Source: Fusobacteriaceae bacterium
Lineage (GTDB): Bacteria; Fusobacteriota; Fusobacteriia; Fusobacteriales; Fusobacteriaceae
DNA: 64,000 nt
Assembly (NCBI GenBank): GCA_900764925.1
Contig: CAAFPW010000067.1
Coordinates: 1-64,000 of the forward strand
Direction of reading: 5' to 3'
Shown: positions 8,295-17,006 of the stretch, in pieces
Position numbering within the stretch: position 1 is the first letter of the stretch
Layout: each line of letters opens with the position of its first letter
The notes under the pieces: generated by a model
Databases searched by the model: none
Told to the model about the DNA's origin: nothing
The model's input: the letters and a program-made list of their open reading frames with translations, nothing else
Program-made: the position numbers and the translations under genes

Positions 8295-10022
8295 ATGATA
8301 GGGATATTAATGAAATCAGTGCGAGAATATAGAAGAGAATCTATATTATCACCAGTTTTTATCAGTTTAGAGGTTTTGTTAGAAATCTTAATTCCATTTT
8401 TTATGGCTAGGATAATAGATGTAGGTTTAAAAAATAATGATCTGAAATATACAATTTATTTAGGAATAATTTTAATAGTAGCAGCTATGTTTTCACTTCT
8501 TTTTGGAGTTATTGCTGGAAGATTTGCAGCTAAAGGGGCAGCAGGATTTGCTAAAAATTTAAGAAAGGACATATACTATAAAATTCAAGATTTTTCTTTT
8601 CATAATATAGATAAATTTTCAACAGCAAGTTTGGTTACTAGAATGACAACAGATATTACCAATGTACAAAATGCTTATCAGATGATAATTAAAACTTTGG
8701 TACGTGCACCATTTATGATGATATTTGCCTTAGTTATGGCTTTTAGTATAAGTAGAGAGTTATTTACAATATTCTTAGTAGCTGTTCCAGTATTGGGATG
8801 TGGACTATTTTTAATTATATTAAAAGCACATCCTCATTTTGAAAAGGTATTTTTAATATATGATAGACTTAATAGAGTAGTACAGGAAAACCTTGCAGGA
8901 ATAAGAGTTGTAAAGTCTTATGTAAGAGATGAATATGAAAATAAAAAATTTGATAATATATCTAAAGAGGTTTATTATAGATTTAAAACAGCTGAAAAGA
9001 TAGTGGCTTGGAATGCTCCATTGATGCAATTTTCTGTATATACATCTATTTTGATGATAGCTTGGTTAGCTGCTAGACTTATAGTATCTAATGAGATGAC
9101 TACTGGAGAGCTTATGAGTATGATAGTTTATGCTATACAGATATTATCGAGCTTAATGATGATATCAATGGTTTTTGTCTTAGTCATTATAGCAGAATCA
9201 TCAGCAAAAAGAATAGTTGAGGTTTTAAAAGAGGAGAGTGATTTGAGATCGCCTGAAAATTCCATAAAGAGTGTAAAAGATGGAAGTATTGAATTTAAAA
9301 ATGTTAATTTTAGTTATATAGATGATGAGGAGAAAAGAGTTTTAAAAAATATTGATCTCACTATAAAATCTGGAGAAACTATTGGAATTATTGGAGGAAC
9401 AGGAAGTTCAAAGAGTACTTTAGTTCAGTTAATACCTAGACTTTATGATACAAAAGATGGACAGGTCAAAGTAGGGGGAAGAGATGTAAAAGAGTATGAT
9501 TTGGAAATACTTAGAAATGAAGTAGCTATGGTTTTACAAAAAAATACTCTATTTTCAGGAAGTATAAAAGAGAATCTACGTTGGGGAAATGAAAAAGCCA
9601 CAGATGAAGAGATAGTAAATGCTTGTAAATTGGCTCAAGCTGATGAGTTTATAAGAAATTTTCCAGCTCAATATGATACTCATATAGAACAGGGAGGAAC
9701 CAATGTATCTGGAGGACAAAAACAGAGGTTATGTATTGCTAGAGCACTTTTAAAGAATCCAAAAATCTTAATTTTAGATGACTCAACAAGTGCAGTAGAT
9801 ACAAAAACAGATGCTTTGTTGAGAAAAGCTTTTCGTGAAGTTATTCCAACTACAACTAAGATAATAATAGCTCAAAGAATATCTTCTATTGAAGATGCTG
9901 ATAGGATAATTGTAATGGATAGAGGGGAAATCGTAGGAGTTGGAACTTCAAAAGAGCTCCTAGAAAGTAATAGTATCTATAGAGAGATTTATGATTCACA
10001 AGTAAGAGGAGGTGTAAAATAA
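8295..10022 (+). CDS. Heterodimeric ABC exporter, subunit 1 (degenerate ATP site)
   Basis: Type IV ABC exporter half-transporter of 575 aa: membrane domain (about 1-310, six helices) and nucleotide-binding domain (about 330-575). Walker A is GGTGSSKST, with Ser for the usual Gly before Lys. The signature is VSGGQKQR. Walker B is ILILDDSTSAVD, in which Asp replaces the catalytic Glu. These are marks of the non-canonical subunit of BmrC/LmrC-like heterodimers. GGAGG at 8282-8286 sets the ATG at 8295. The stop overlaps the next start (TAATG). Likely drug or toxic metabolite export; substrate unknown. Confidence 0.9.
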   Translation: MIGILMKSVREYRRESILSPVFISLEVLLEILIPFFMARIIDVGLKNNDLKYTIYLGIILIVAAMFSLLFGVIAGRFAAKGAAGFAKNLRKDIYYKIQDFSFHNIDKFSTASLVTRMTTDITNVQNAYQMIIKTLVRAPFMMIFALVMAFSISRELFTIFLVAVPVLGCGLFLIILKAHPHFEKVFLIYDRLNRVVQENLAGIRVVKSYVRDEYENKKFDNISKEVYYRFKTAEKIVAWNAPLMQFSVYTSILMIAWLAARLIVSNEMTTGELMSMIVYAIQILSSLMMISMVFVLVIIAESSAKRIVEVLKEESDLRSPENSIKSVKDGSIEFKNVNFSYIDDEEKRVLKNIDLTIKSGETIGIIGGTGSSKSTLVQLIPRLYDTKDGQVKVGGRDVKEYDLEILRNEVAMVLQKNTLFSGSIKENLRWGNEKATDEEIVNACKLAQADEFIRNFPAQYDTHIEQGGTNVSGGQKQRLCIARALLKNPKILILDDSTSAVDTKTDALLRKAFREVIPTTTKIIIAQRISSIEDADRIIVMDRGEIVGVGTSKELLESNSIYREIYDSQVRGGVK

Positions 10023-11878
10023 TGGCAAGAAAGAAAACAGCTTTGAGACTTATGAGCTATGTTGCAAGTACTTATAAGGTACAGTTTATAGTTGTGGTTA
10101 TAGCAATAATAATAAGTGCTGTGGCTGGAATGGCAGGACCGATGTTCCTACTATACCTGATTGATGATTATATTACACCTTTGATAGGAAATCAAAATCC
10201 AGATTTTACAGGATTAGCAAAAGCTGTATTAGGATTTGCAACTATTTATTCAGTAGGAATAATTTGTACATATATATACAATCGTTTAATGGTAAATATA
10301 GGGCAAGGAGTTTTAAAACGTATTCGTGATGATATGTTTAATCATATGCAAAAATTACCAATCAGATACTTTGATACTCACCCTCATGGGGAGGTAATGA
10401 GCCTTTATACCAATGATACAGATACTTTACGTCAGATGATAAGTCAAAGTATTCCACAGACTTTAGCTGCCTTTGTAACAATAGTTACCATATTTATTTT
10501 GATGATAATGCTGAGCTTACCATTAGCTATGCTTACAGTATTCATAGTTATTTTGATGTTGACAGTAATAAGAAAAATTGGTGGAAAGAGTGGAAGTTAT
10601 TTTGTCAAACAACAAAAGGAATTGAGTAAGGTAAGTGGCTTTATTGAAGAGATGATGACAGGACAAAAAGTTATAAAGGTGTTTTGTCATGAAGAAAGAG
10701 CTAAGAAGGATTTTGATATATTAAATGAGAGGCTTTTTGAGAGTACAACAGCAGCAAATAAGTATGCTAATATTTTGATGCCAATTATGGGAAATATTGG
10801 GAATCTACACTATGTATTGACAGTTTTTGTTGGAGCTCTATTGGTAGTAACAGGGACAGCTACAATGACATTGGGAACAATAGCTACTTTTTTACAATTG
10901 ACTCGTAGTTTTACCCAGCCTTTTAGTATGATAGCTCAGCAGATAAACTTTATAGTTATGGCTTTAGCGGGAGCAGAGAGAATCTTTACCATGTTAGATG
11001 AAGAGATTGAGGTAGATGATGGGTATGTAACTCTTGTAAATGCTAAAAAAGATGAGAATGGAAATATAGTGGAGTGTAAAGAATTTACACAGATGTGGGC
11101 TTGGAAACATCCACATGGAAATGGAACTCTCACTTATACTGAACTAAAGGGAGATGTACGTTTCTTTGATATGACCTTTGCATATAATCCTAAAAAGACA
11201 ATTTTACATAATTTGAGTTTATATGCTAAACCAGGGCAAAAAATAGCTTTTGTAGGATCTACAGGAGCAGGGAAAACAACAATTACTAATTTAATAAATA
11301 GATTTTATGATGTAGCAGATGGAAAGATACGTTATGATGGAATCAATATAAATAAGATAAAGAAAGCAGATTTGCGTCGTAGTTTAGGAGTTGTTCTACA
11401 AGATACTCATCTCTTTACAGGAACTATTATGGAAAATATTCGTTATGGTAAACTAGATGCCACAGATGAAGAGGTCTATCAAGCAGCAAAATTAGCTAAT
11501 GCTGATGATTTTATAAAGCTTTTACCAGATGGATATAATACTGTAATTTCAGGAATGGAGAGTGAACTATCTCAAGGACAATGTCAACTGTTAGCAATTG
11601 CTAGAGCAGCTATAGCTAATCCACCAGTGTTGATATTAGATGAGGCTACTTCAAGTATAGATACAAGGACAGAAGCAATAGTTCAAAGAGGAATGGATGC
11701 TTTGATGAAAGGACGTACAGTTTTTGTCATAGCTCATAGATTATCTACAATTAGAAACTCTGACGCAATAATGGTACTTGAACATGGAAGAATAATTGAG
11801 AGAGGAACTCATGATGAATTACTAGCTAAAAAAGGAACTTATTATCAATTATACACAGGAGCCATAGAATTAGATTAG
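10022..11878 (+). CDS. Heterodimeric ABC exporter, subunit 2 (catalytic)
   Basis: 618-aa partner half-transporter. Six membrane helices are followed by an insertion of about 50 residues (roughly 335-385, containing QMWAWKHPHGNG) before the ATPase domain, a feature of the BmrD/YheH-like subunit. Walker A GSTGAGKTT, Walker B VLILDEATSSID with the catalytic Glu, and signature LSQGQCQ (Gln for Gly in LSGGQ) are visible. The first subunit supplies the good signature and this one the good Walker B, so one composite ATP site is hydrolytically competent. It overlaps subunit 1 by one base and a terminator follows. Confidence 0.9.
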   Translation: MARKKTALRLMSYVASTYKVQFIVVVIAIIISAVAGMAGPMFLLYLIDDYITPLIGNQNPDFTGLAKAVLGFATIYSVGIICTYIYNRLMVNIGQGVLKRIRDDMFNHMQKLPIRYFDTHPHGEVMSLYTNDTDTLRQMISQSIPQTLAAFVTIVTIFILMIMLSLPLAMLTVFIVILMLTVIRKIGGKSGSYFVKQQKELSKVSGFIEEMMTGQKVIKVFCHEERAKKDFDILNERLFESTTAANKYANILMPIMGNIGNLHYVLTVFVGALLVVTGTATMTLGTIATFLQLTRSFTQPFSMIAQQINFIVMALAGAERIFTMLDEEIEVDDGYVTLVNAKKDENGNIVECKEFTQMWAWKHPHGNGTLTYTELKGDVRFFDMTFAYNPKKTILHNLSLYAKPGQKIAFVGSTGAGKTTITNLINRFYDVADGKIRYDGININKIKKADLRRSLGVVLQDTHLFTGTIMENIRYGKLDATDEEVYQAAKLANADDFIKLLPDGYNTVISGMESELSQGQCQLLAIARAAIANPPVLILDEATSSIDTRTEAIVQRGMDALMKGRTVFVIAHRLSTIRNSDAIMVLEHGRIIERGTHDELLAKKGTYYQLYTGAIELD

Positions 11879-11896
11879 AAGCTTATAATAAAAATG

Positions 11897-11935
11897 AAAA
11901 TGGAGTTACTACATTTGTAATAACTCCATTTTATG
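11897..11935. terminator. Bidirectional terminator between the ABC exporter and ywqK-like genes
   Basis: AAAATGGAGTTA (11897-11908) and TAACTCCATTTT (11921-11932) make a perfect 12-bp stem with A- and T-rich outer ends, between two convergent genes. Confidence 0.75.
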
Positions 11936-11955
11936 ATAACGAGGTTTAATTATGG

Positions 11956-12507
11956 CTATTTAATTTGTTCAATACCATTAATATAAGTACAATCTTTAAT
12001 AAGTTTTCCAGTTGAATCGTATTCTCTGTATCTTCCATGTAACTTTCCATGATCAGTATAGTGACACTCTAAATGTAGAGTTCCATTAGAATAGTATTCT
12101 TTATATAGTCCAAACATAGCACCATTTTTTAAATTTACACTAAGTTTCATCTGACCATTAGGATAGTATTTTATATTTTTACTTGTAGTAGAAGTAGTTT
12201 CATAAAAAGCAGTTCTTTTTAATTTTCCATTTGGATAATACTCTTCTAGTAGTCCTTTAGTTTCACCATCTACAAGATGACGAATAGAACTTAATTTACC
12301 ATCACTATAGAATGTTTCATAGACACCATCAATATTTCCATTTTTATAAAACTTTCTAGTTTCAACTTGTCCATTCATATAGTAAGATTTATATTCACCC
12401 TCTCTGATACCATTAACATAGTTTTTTTCCTCTTGTATAGCACCGTTGTCATAGGTTTTAATCCATAACCCTTCTTTTTTTCCATCTTTATTGTATTGAT
12501 TAGTCAT
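11956..12507 (-). CDS. YwqK/MORN-repeat protein (antitoxin-like family)
   Basis: 183-aa protein made of tandem MORN_2-type repeats of roughly 22 residues, recognisable by recurring YYxNGxL/xExxY units (YYMNGQVETRKFY, YYPNGKLKRTAFY, YYSNGTLHLECHY). The family is annotated as YwqK antitoxin, but no toxin-like gene is adjacent, so that role is unsupported here. GGAGGG (12515-12520) lies 7 bases before the ATG at 12507; a frame extending to 12573 would add residues without a ribosome site. No signal peptide is seen. Function unknown. Confidence 0.72.
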   Translation of the reverse strand: MTNQYNKDGKKEGLWIKTYDNGAIQEEKNYVNGIREGEYKSYYMNGQVETRKFYKNGNIDGVYETFYSDGKLSSIRHLVDGETKGLLEEYYPNGKLKRTAFYETTSTTSKNIKYYPNGQMKLSVNLKNGAMFGLYKEYYSNGTLHLECHYTDHGKLHGRYREYDSTGKLIKDCTYINGIEQIK

Positions 12508-12603
12508 AATTATTCCCTCCTCTGTCAATAATACCGTAATTAAATCTATCAGCTTAATACAAGTATACTCCATAAAATAAAATAAATAAAGAGAAAAAAA
12601 TAA

Positions 12604-13776
12604 TTATTTTTTAAGAGTTGTTACTGCTAATTTTATTCTTGAAAGACCATCTTCAACTTTTTTTCTTGGACATCCCACATTAAATCTTAAATATTTTTCT
12701 CCCTCTTCTCCATAAGTAAGTCCTGGCATAATAGCTACTTTTCCAATATCTATTAAAGCTTTTTGAAACTCTTCACTAGATATATTTAATCTTGAAAAAT
12801 CTATCCAAGCAAAATAACAACCATCAGGAATATCACAGCTTAATTCTGGAATATTTTCCTCTAAATATTTTTTAACAAATTCTATATTTTCTTTTGTGTA
12901 TTTTAAAAGCTCATCTACCCAATAACTACAACTATTATAAGCTGTAATAGTAGCGATTACTCCTAAAATACTTGGAGATGAAAGAGCTTCTTTATTTTTT
13001 AAAATTCTTAAATATTCATCCCTGTCATCTGAGGTAGTACAAAGTATATAAGCTCCTCCTAGAGCTGGAGTATTAAAGGTTTTAGAAGCAGCAGTACAGA
13101 TAGCTATATTTTCAATATACTCCTTTGCAACTTTTAAAATAGGAGTATGTTTGCCATTATAAACTATATCCATATGTATCTCATCTGATATTATAAAAAC
13201 GTTATATTTTTTACAAATAGAGATAATTTTCTCTAACTCATCTTTGCTCCATACTTTTCCAACTGGATTATGTGGACTACACATCAAAAATATTTTTGAA
13301 ATTTTACATTTTTCTTCAAAATCGTTAAAATTAACTTCATAATTTTTACCATTTTTTATAAGAGATGAAGTTATAATCTTTCTATCATTATCAGCTATCA
13401 CTTTAAAAAAACCATCATAGGCTGGGGTAAAAACAAGTACCCCATCACCTTTTTTAGACTTCATCTCTATAAATTTTGCTACTGAATATATTACACTTGG
13501 TGCATATAATATCCATTCTTTATCTATTTGAAAATTAAACCTTGAGTTATACCAAAACTCTATTGAATTTTTAAAATCTTCATTGTTCCATCTACTATAC
13601 CCAAATACCCCATGATTAACTCTTTTTATTAATGCTTCAACTATCTCTTGTGGAGCTTGAAAATCCATATCTGAGATAGTGAATGGTAAAAGTCCATCTT
13701 TTCCAAATCTATCTTTTACATAATCCCACTGTGTACAATAAGTCCCTCTTCTATCAATGACAGTATTAAAATTCAT
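12604..13776 (-). CDS. PatB/MalY-type PLP enzyme (C-S lyase/aminotransferase)
   Basis: Fold-type I aminotransferase homologue of 390 aa. The N-terminal RRGTYCTQWDYVK and FTISDMDFQAP segments are characteristic of MalY/PatB. The PLP-binding lysine is Lys232 in AASKTFNTPALGG, preceded by the cofactor Asp in ISDEIHMD. Family members cleave cystathionine or cysteine conjugates; E. coli MalY also dampens maltose gene expression. The gene lies 12 bases behind a MalX-like PTS permease on the same strand, the same pairing as E. coli malX-malY. The ribosome site AGGTG is at 13783-13787. Confidence 0.88.
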   Translation of the reverse strand: MNFNTVIDRRGTYCTQWDYVKDRFGKDGLLPFTISDMDFQAPQEIVEALIKRVNHGVFGYSRWNNEDFKNSIEFWYNSRFNFQIDKEWILYAPSVIYSVAKFIEMKSKKGDGVLVFTPAYDGFFKVIADNDRKIITSSLIKNGKNYEVNFNDFEEKCKISKIFLMCSPHNPVGKVWSKDELEKIISICKKYNVFIISDEIHMDIVYNGKHTPILKVAKEYIENIAICTAASKTFNTPALGGAYILCTTSDDRDEYLRILKNKEALSSPSILGVIATITAYNSCSYWVDELLKYTKENIEFVKKYLEENIPELSCDIPDGCYFAWIDFSRLNISSEEFQKALIDIGKVAIMPGLTYGEEGEKYLRFNVGCPRKKVEDGLSRIKLAVTTLKK

Positions 13777-13788
13777 CTATTTCACCTA

Positions 13789-15321
13789 CTACTTAATAAG
13801 TTTATCTAATTTATTTTTTACAACATGTACTTGTGGTCCTATTACAACTTGTAAGTTAGTTGCATCTAATTTAACAACAGCAATAGCACCAGTTGCTTTT
13901 ATTTCATCCTCATTTATAATACTCATATCATTAACTACTAATCTAAGTCTTGTAATACAGTTATCTAATGATACGATATTTTCTTTTCCTCCTAGAGCTT
14001 TTAGTAATCTTTCAGCATCAAAACCACCAAGTTTAATATCTGAATCATTAGTTACTAGCTCTCTTCCTGGAGTTTTTAAATCAAATTTTAAAATAGCATA
14101 CTTAAATACAAAATAATAGATAGCAAACCAAGCTATTCCCACAGGAATTACTAAATACCATTTTGTTCTAAATCCTTGTAAAATTCCAAAAACTATGAAA
14201 TCAATTAAGTTACCATCTGTATTTCCTATTGCTACTTTTAAGATTCCCATTGTCATAAATCCAAGTCCAACCATTATACAGTGGAAAAGATATAATACTG
14301 GTGATAGGAAAAGGAAGATAAACTCTAGTGGTTCTGTAATTCCTCCTATTACACAAGCTACAAGTCCAGAAGCTAAAAGGCCTTTAATCTTTCTTCTATT
14401 TTCAGGTCTAGCTGTATGATAGATAGCTAATGCTACTGCTGGTAATCCAAACATATATGAAGGCATCTTTCCTTGCGATAGGAATTTTGTAACACTAGGA
14501 TCTAATACTCCGTTAGCAAATTCTCTATAGAAAATATTTAAAGCTCCATATACAGGTTCACCATTTACAATAGCCTCTCCTCCAGCTGATGTAAATCTTA
14601 TCATTGCAACTAATATATGGTGTAATCCAAATGGTCTTAATACTCCTTCACCTGCTCCAAATAGTAATGGACCAAATACTCCAGCTTTACCTATAAGCTC
14701 TCCAATTTTTATAATGATTCCGTTGAAAAAAGGCCAAATTAATGGGATAACTAATCCAACTATTCCAACAATTACAGCTGTAGCTATAGGTACAAATCTA
14801 GCTCCACCAAAGAAAGCTAATGCATCAGGAAGTTTAATTTCACAGAATTTATCATGAATTTTATAAACAATGATACCTACTATAACTCCTCCAAGTACTC
14901 CTATATCTACACTTTGAATACCAAAAACCATAGCTTGTCCAGCAGCTTTCATATTTTCTGGAGTAGCTAGAGTTCCTGTTACTTTTAAGAAGAAATTTGC
15001 TGTCATACTTGACATTACAAATCCTACATATCCAGAAAAAGCTGCAACTCCTTTATCCTGTCTAGCAAGTCCTAAAGGAATAGCCATAGCAAACATTATT
15101 GGTAGATTTGAAAATGCAAAGGAACCAATAGTTGACATAAATTCAAAAAATAATTTGATAACTGGGACTTTTAAAAATGGAAGTATTTCTGCTGTAACAG
15201 AACTAGCAAATGAACTTCCTATCCCCAACATAATACCACATGCTGCTAATAAAGATACTGGTAACATAAATGTTTTCCCCAATCCCTGGAAAAACTCCCA
15301 GAAACTAACTTTTTTACTCAT
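13789..15321 (-). CDS. PTS EIICB permease, glucose/maltose (MalX) type
   Basis: 510-aa sugar permease-kinase of the glucose superfamily. Residues 1 to about 415 are the IIC membrane domain, including LFGAGEGVLRPFGLHHILV. A linker leads to a IIB domain (about 435-510) with the phospho-acceptor Cys455 in SLDNCITRLR. No IIA domain is present, so phosphate must come from a IIA encoded elsewhere. Gene order with the MalY-like enzyme and the PRD regulator upstream suggests uptake of glucose, maltose or a related glucoside; the exact sugar is not determined. AGGAGG precedes the ATG. Confidence 0.88.
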   Translation of the reverse strand: MSKKVSFWEFFQGLGKTFMLPVSLLAACGIMLGIGSSFASSVTAEILPFLKVPVIKLFFEFMSTIGSFAFSNLPIMFAMAIPLGLARQDKGVAAFSGYVGFVMSSMTANFFLKVTGTLATPENMKAAGQAMVFGIQSVDIGVLGGVIVGIIVYKIHDKFCEIKLPDALAFFGGARFVPIATAVIVGIVGLVIPLIWPFFNGIIIKIGELIGKAGVFGPLLFGAGEGVLRPFGLHHILVAMIRFTSAGGEAIVNGEPVYGALNIFYREFANGVLDPSVTKFLSQGKMPSYMFGLPAVALAIYHTARPENRRKIKGLLASGLVACVIGGITEPLEFIFLFLSPVLYLFHCIMVGLGFMTMGILKVAIGNTDGNLIDFIVFGILQGFRTKWYLVIPVGIAWFAIYYFVFKYAILKFDLKTPGRELVTNDSDIKLGGFDAERLLKALGGKENIVSLDNCITRLRLVVNDMSIINEDEIKATGAIAVVKLDATNLQVVIGPQVHVVKNKLDKLIK

Positions 15322-15355
15322 AATTGAGAACCTCCTATATTATATTAATACACTT

Positions 15356-15384
15356 ATTATATATTTAAGATATTTTTTTGTTAA
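15356..15384 (-). promoter_or_regulatory. Promoter of the malX/malY-like operon
   Basis: On the minus strand TTAACA (15384-15379), a 17-base spacer and TATAAT (15361-15356). Start of transcription would be near 15349. Confidence 0.65.
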
Positions 15385-15397
15385 TATAAAATATCTT
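15367..15397. repeat. 10-bp inverted repeat across the PTS promoter -35
   Basis: AAGATATTTT (15367-15376) and AAAATATCTT (15388-15397) flank the -35 box. Possible operator half-sites, or chance in AT-rich DNA. Confidence 0.4.
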
Positions 15398-15413
15398 TCA
15401 AAATTTTTTGAAA
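15396..15413. promoter_or_regulatory. 18-bp palindrome, candidate activator site for the PTS operon
   Basis: TTTCAAAA (15396-15403), TT, TTTTGAAA (15406-15413), a perfect palindrome centred about 55 bases upstream of the predicted transcription start of the PTS gene. This is the usual place for an activator such as the adjacent PRD regulator. Confidence 0.5.
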
Positions 15414-15440
15414 TAAAATTTTAGGAGGGTTATTTCTCTT

Positions 15441-16751
15441 TTAAATCTCTATTTTATTTTTAAATGTTCTAAGTATCTCCTGTTTAAATTTTTCTTCATT
15501 TAAATCTGTTGAATATTTTTTAACAATATCGAGCAGCTTATTTATTGGTATTTTTCCCTCTTTTTCCATTTTGAGATATTTTTCACTCACTTTTGTAAGA
15601 AAGATTATCTCATCCTCTCTAAAGGGTTCTTTTAGAATATGATTACAAGATTGAACAGTTGATTTTACAGTTTCATAAATATTTTTATCTAAATTTGGAT
15701 TTTCCTCCCTTTTTATTAAGAAAAAATTATTCTTAATTCTATAAACTGCAGGAAGTAAATATTTTAAAATTTCCTCTCTATATTCTTGAGAATCAGAAAA
15801 ATCAAATTCTAAGTGAGATGAGATTTCTTTACAAAATTCAGATATAAATTTTTCTACCAAAGAGATATTTTCGGAAAAATCATGTGAGTAGTATCCACTT
15901 ATAAAATACTCTGTAAGATGAAAAAATTCAAAATTTAAGTTTTCAGGAATAATCTCTAGTAAAATATTTTTGATAATTTTATAATCTGCTAACTGCTTTA
16001 AAAATTCACTGTTATCCTTCTTTTGAATGATAAAATTTTTATCAATTCTCTCTATTGTTGGTATTAGATATATACACATCAATTTTTTAAATTTTGAGTC
16101 AAAATTTACATTTAATTCTTTTTCTATCTTTAAAATGATAGTGTAAAGATTGGAAGTATTGATATTATTTAGATATTTTTTTATTATTTTTAATTCCTCT
16201 TTTTCAGTTAGATATATTTTATCTAAATATTGGATCTCGCCATCTTTTATATCTATATATTCCAAAAGTTTTAACAACTTTAGATGTCTTAATTTTTTCT
16301 CTTTTCCAACTATAAAAATATTATTTTCCTCTCTTTCAAATTTGAGTTCAAATTCCTTTAAATACTCATTTAGAAAGAGAATATCTTTTTTTATTGTGGG
16401 ACGGCTTATTCTTAAATATCTTTCAATATCTGTAATCTTAGTTTTTTCAGAAAAAAGATAATTAATTAAGATATAGTTTTCTCTCTCTTCTTTTGAAAAG
16501 ATATAATTTTCAATATCAACACTTTCGATAAAATTATTTAAATTACTTAAAGTTGTTTTCCAATATAACTCCCCTTTTTTTAAGTTTATTTTGGGCAATG
16601 AAAATTTTGTAAGATAATAGTTTAAATTATCTATGCTGTATCTTATATTTCTCTCTCCTACTTTATATTTTTCAGCTAAATATGAAAGAGGAAGTTTTTC
16701 ATTTTTATTTAATTCTTCAAGAATATTTAGTTCTTTTTTATTTAAACTCAT
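15441..16751 (-). CDS. PRD-domain transcriptional regulator (Mga/LicR-like, lacking PTS modules)
   Basis: 436-aa regulator. Two N-terminal helix-turn-helix segments (about residues 5-45, and 105-140 with TDIERYLRISRPTIKKDI) mark it as a DNA-binding activator, not an RNA-binding BglG antiterminator. The central part (about 180-390) looks like two PRD modules, but I do not see the usual phosphorylatable histidines at the expected positions. No EIIB or EIIA module follows. It precedes the PTS genes on the same strand and is the likely regulator of that operon. GGGAGG precedes the ATG. Confidence 0.75.
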   Translation of the reverse strand: MSLNKKELNILEELNKNEKLPLSYLAEKYKVGERNIRYSIDNLNYYLTKFSLPKINLKKGELYWKTTLSNLNNFIESVDIENYIFSKEERENYILINYLFSEKTKITDIERYLRISRPTIKKDILFLNEYLKEFELKFEREENNIFIVGKEKKLRHLKLLKLLEYIDIKDGEIQYLDKIYLTEKEELKIIKKYLNNINTSNLYTIILKIEKELNVNFDSKFKKLMCIYLIPTIERIDKNFIIQKKDNSEFLKQLADYKIIKNILLEIIPENLNFEFFHLTEYFISGYYSHDFSENISLVEKFISEFCKEISSHLEFDFSDSQEYREEILKYLLPAVYRIKNNFFLIKREENPNLDKNIYETVKSTVQSCNHILKEPFREDEIIFLTKVSEKYLKMEKEGKIPINKLLDIVKKYSTDLNEEKFKQEILRTFKNKIEI

Positions 16752-16805
16752 ATTGACCTCCCCAATATAATTAAAACATTTTTTTCAGATATAATCAAGT
16801 TATCA

Positions 16806-16834
16806 TTGACAGAAAAAACGTAATATGGTAAAAT
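16806..16834 (+). promoter_or_regulatory. Promoter of the metF-metH transcript
   Basis: TTGACA (16806-16811), a 17-base spacer and TAAAAT (16829-16834). It places the RNA start near 16841, just ahead of the riboswitch. Confidence 0.85.
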
Positions 16835-16845
16835 TAACAAAATTA

Positions 16846-16932
16846 ATCCATAGAGAGAGATTGAAGGACAGGCCTTGTGATATCTCAGCAACCTACTATT
16901 TTATAGTGTGGTGCTAATTCCTGATAGATGGT
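16846..16932 (+). ncRNA. SAM-I (S-box) riboswitch aptamer
   Basis: The S-box core is visible in order: AGAGAGA, GAAGGACAGGCC, TGA, CAGCAACCT, then GGTGCTAATTCC and GATGGTGAG. Helix P2 pairs GAGAT (16857-16861) with ATCTC (16882-16886). P3 contains ACTAT/ATAGT. The closing helix P1 is less clear, with CCAT/ATGG as its inner part. It binds S-adenosylmethionine in the family and turns off methionine synthesis genes, here metF-metH. Confidence 0.93.
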
Positions 16933-16951
16933 GAGTTATAAGAAAAGTTAG

Positions 16952-16986
16952 ACTTCTTTTATCTATCAGATAAGAGAAGTTTTTTT
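16952..16986 (+). terminator. Riboswitch-controlled terminator
   Basis: ACTTCTTTTATC (16952-16963) pairs with GATAAGAGAAGT (16969-16980), then TTTTTT. The competing antiterminator is CTGATAGAT (16921-16929) with ATCTATCAG (16961-16969), a perfect 9-bp match that uses the 3' part of the aptamer. SAM binding should therefore favour termination. Confidence 0.9.
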
Positions 16987-17006
16987 ATTTTATTTAGGAG
17001 GGAAAG

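Noticed and set aside
13757..14116. 119-codon plus-strand frame opposite the PTS gene
   Set aside because: Antisense to the IIB domain, whose Cys motif and family length are intact.
16150..16461. 103-codon plus-strand frame opposite the PRD regulator
   Set aside because: Shadow of a clear helix-turn-helix protein.
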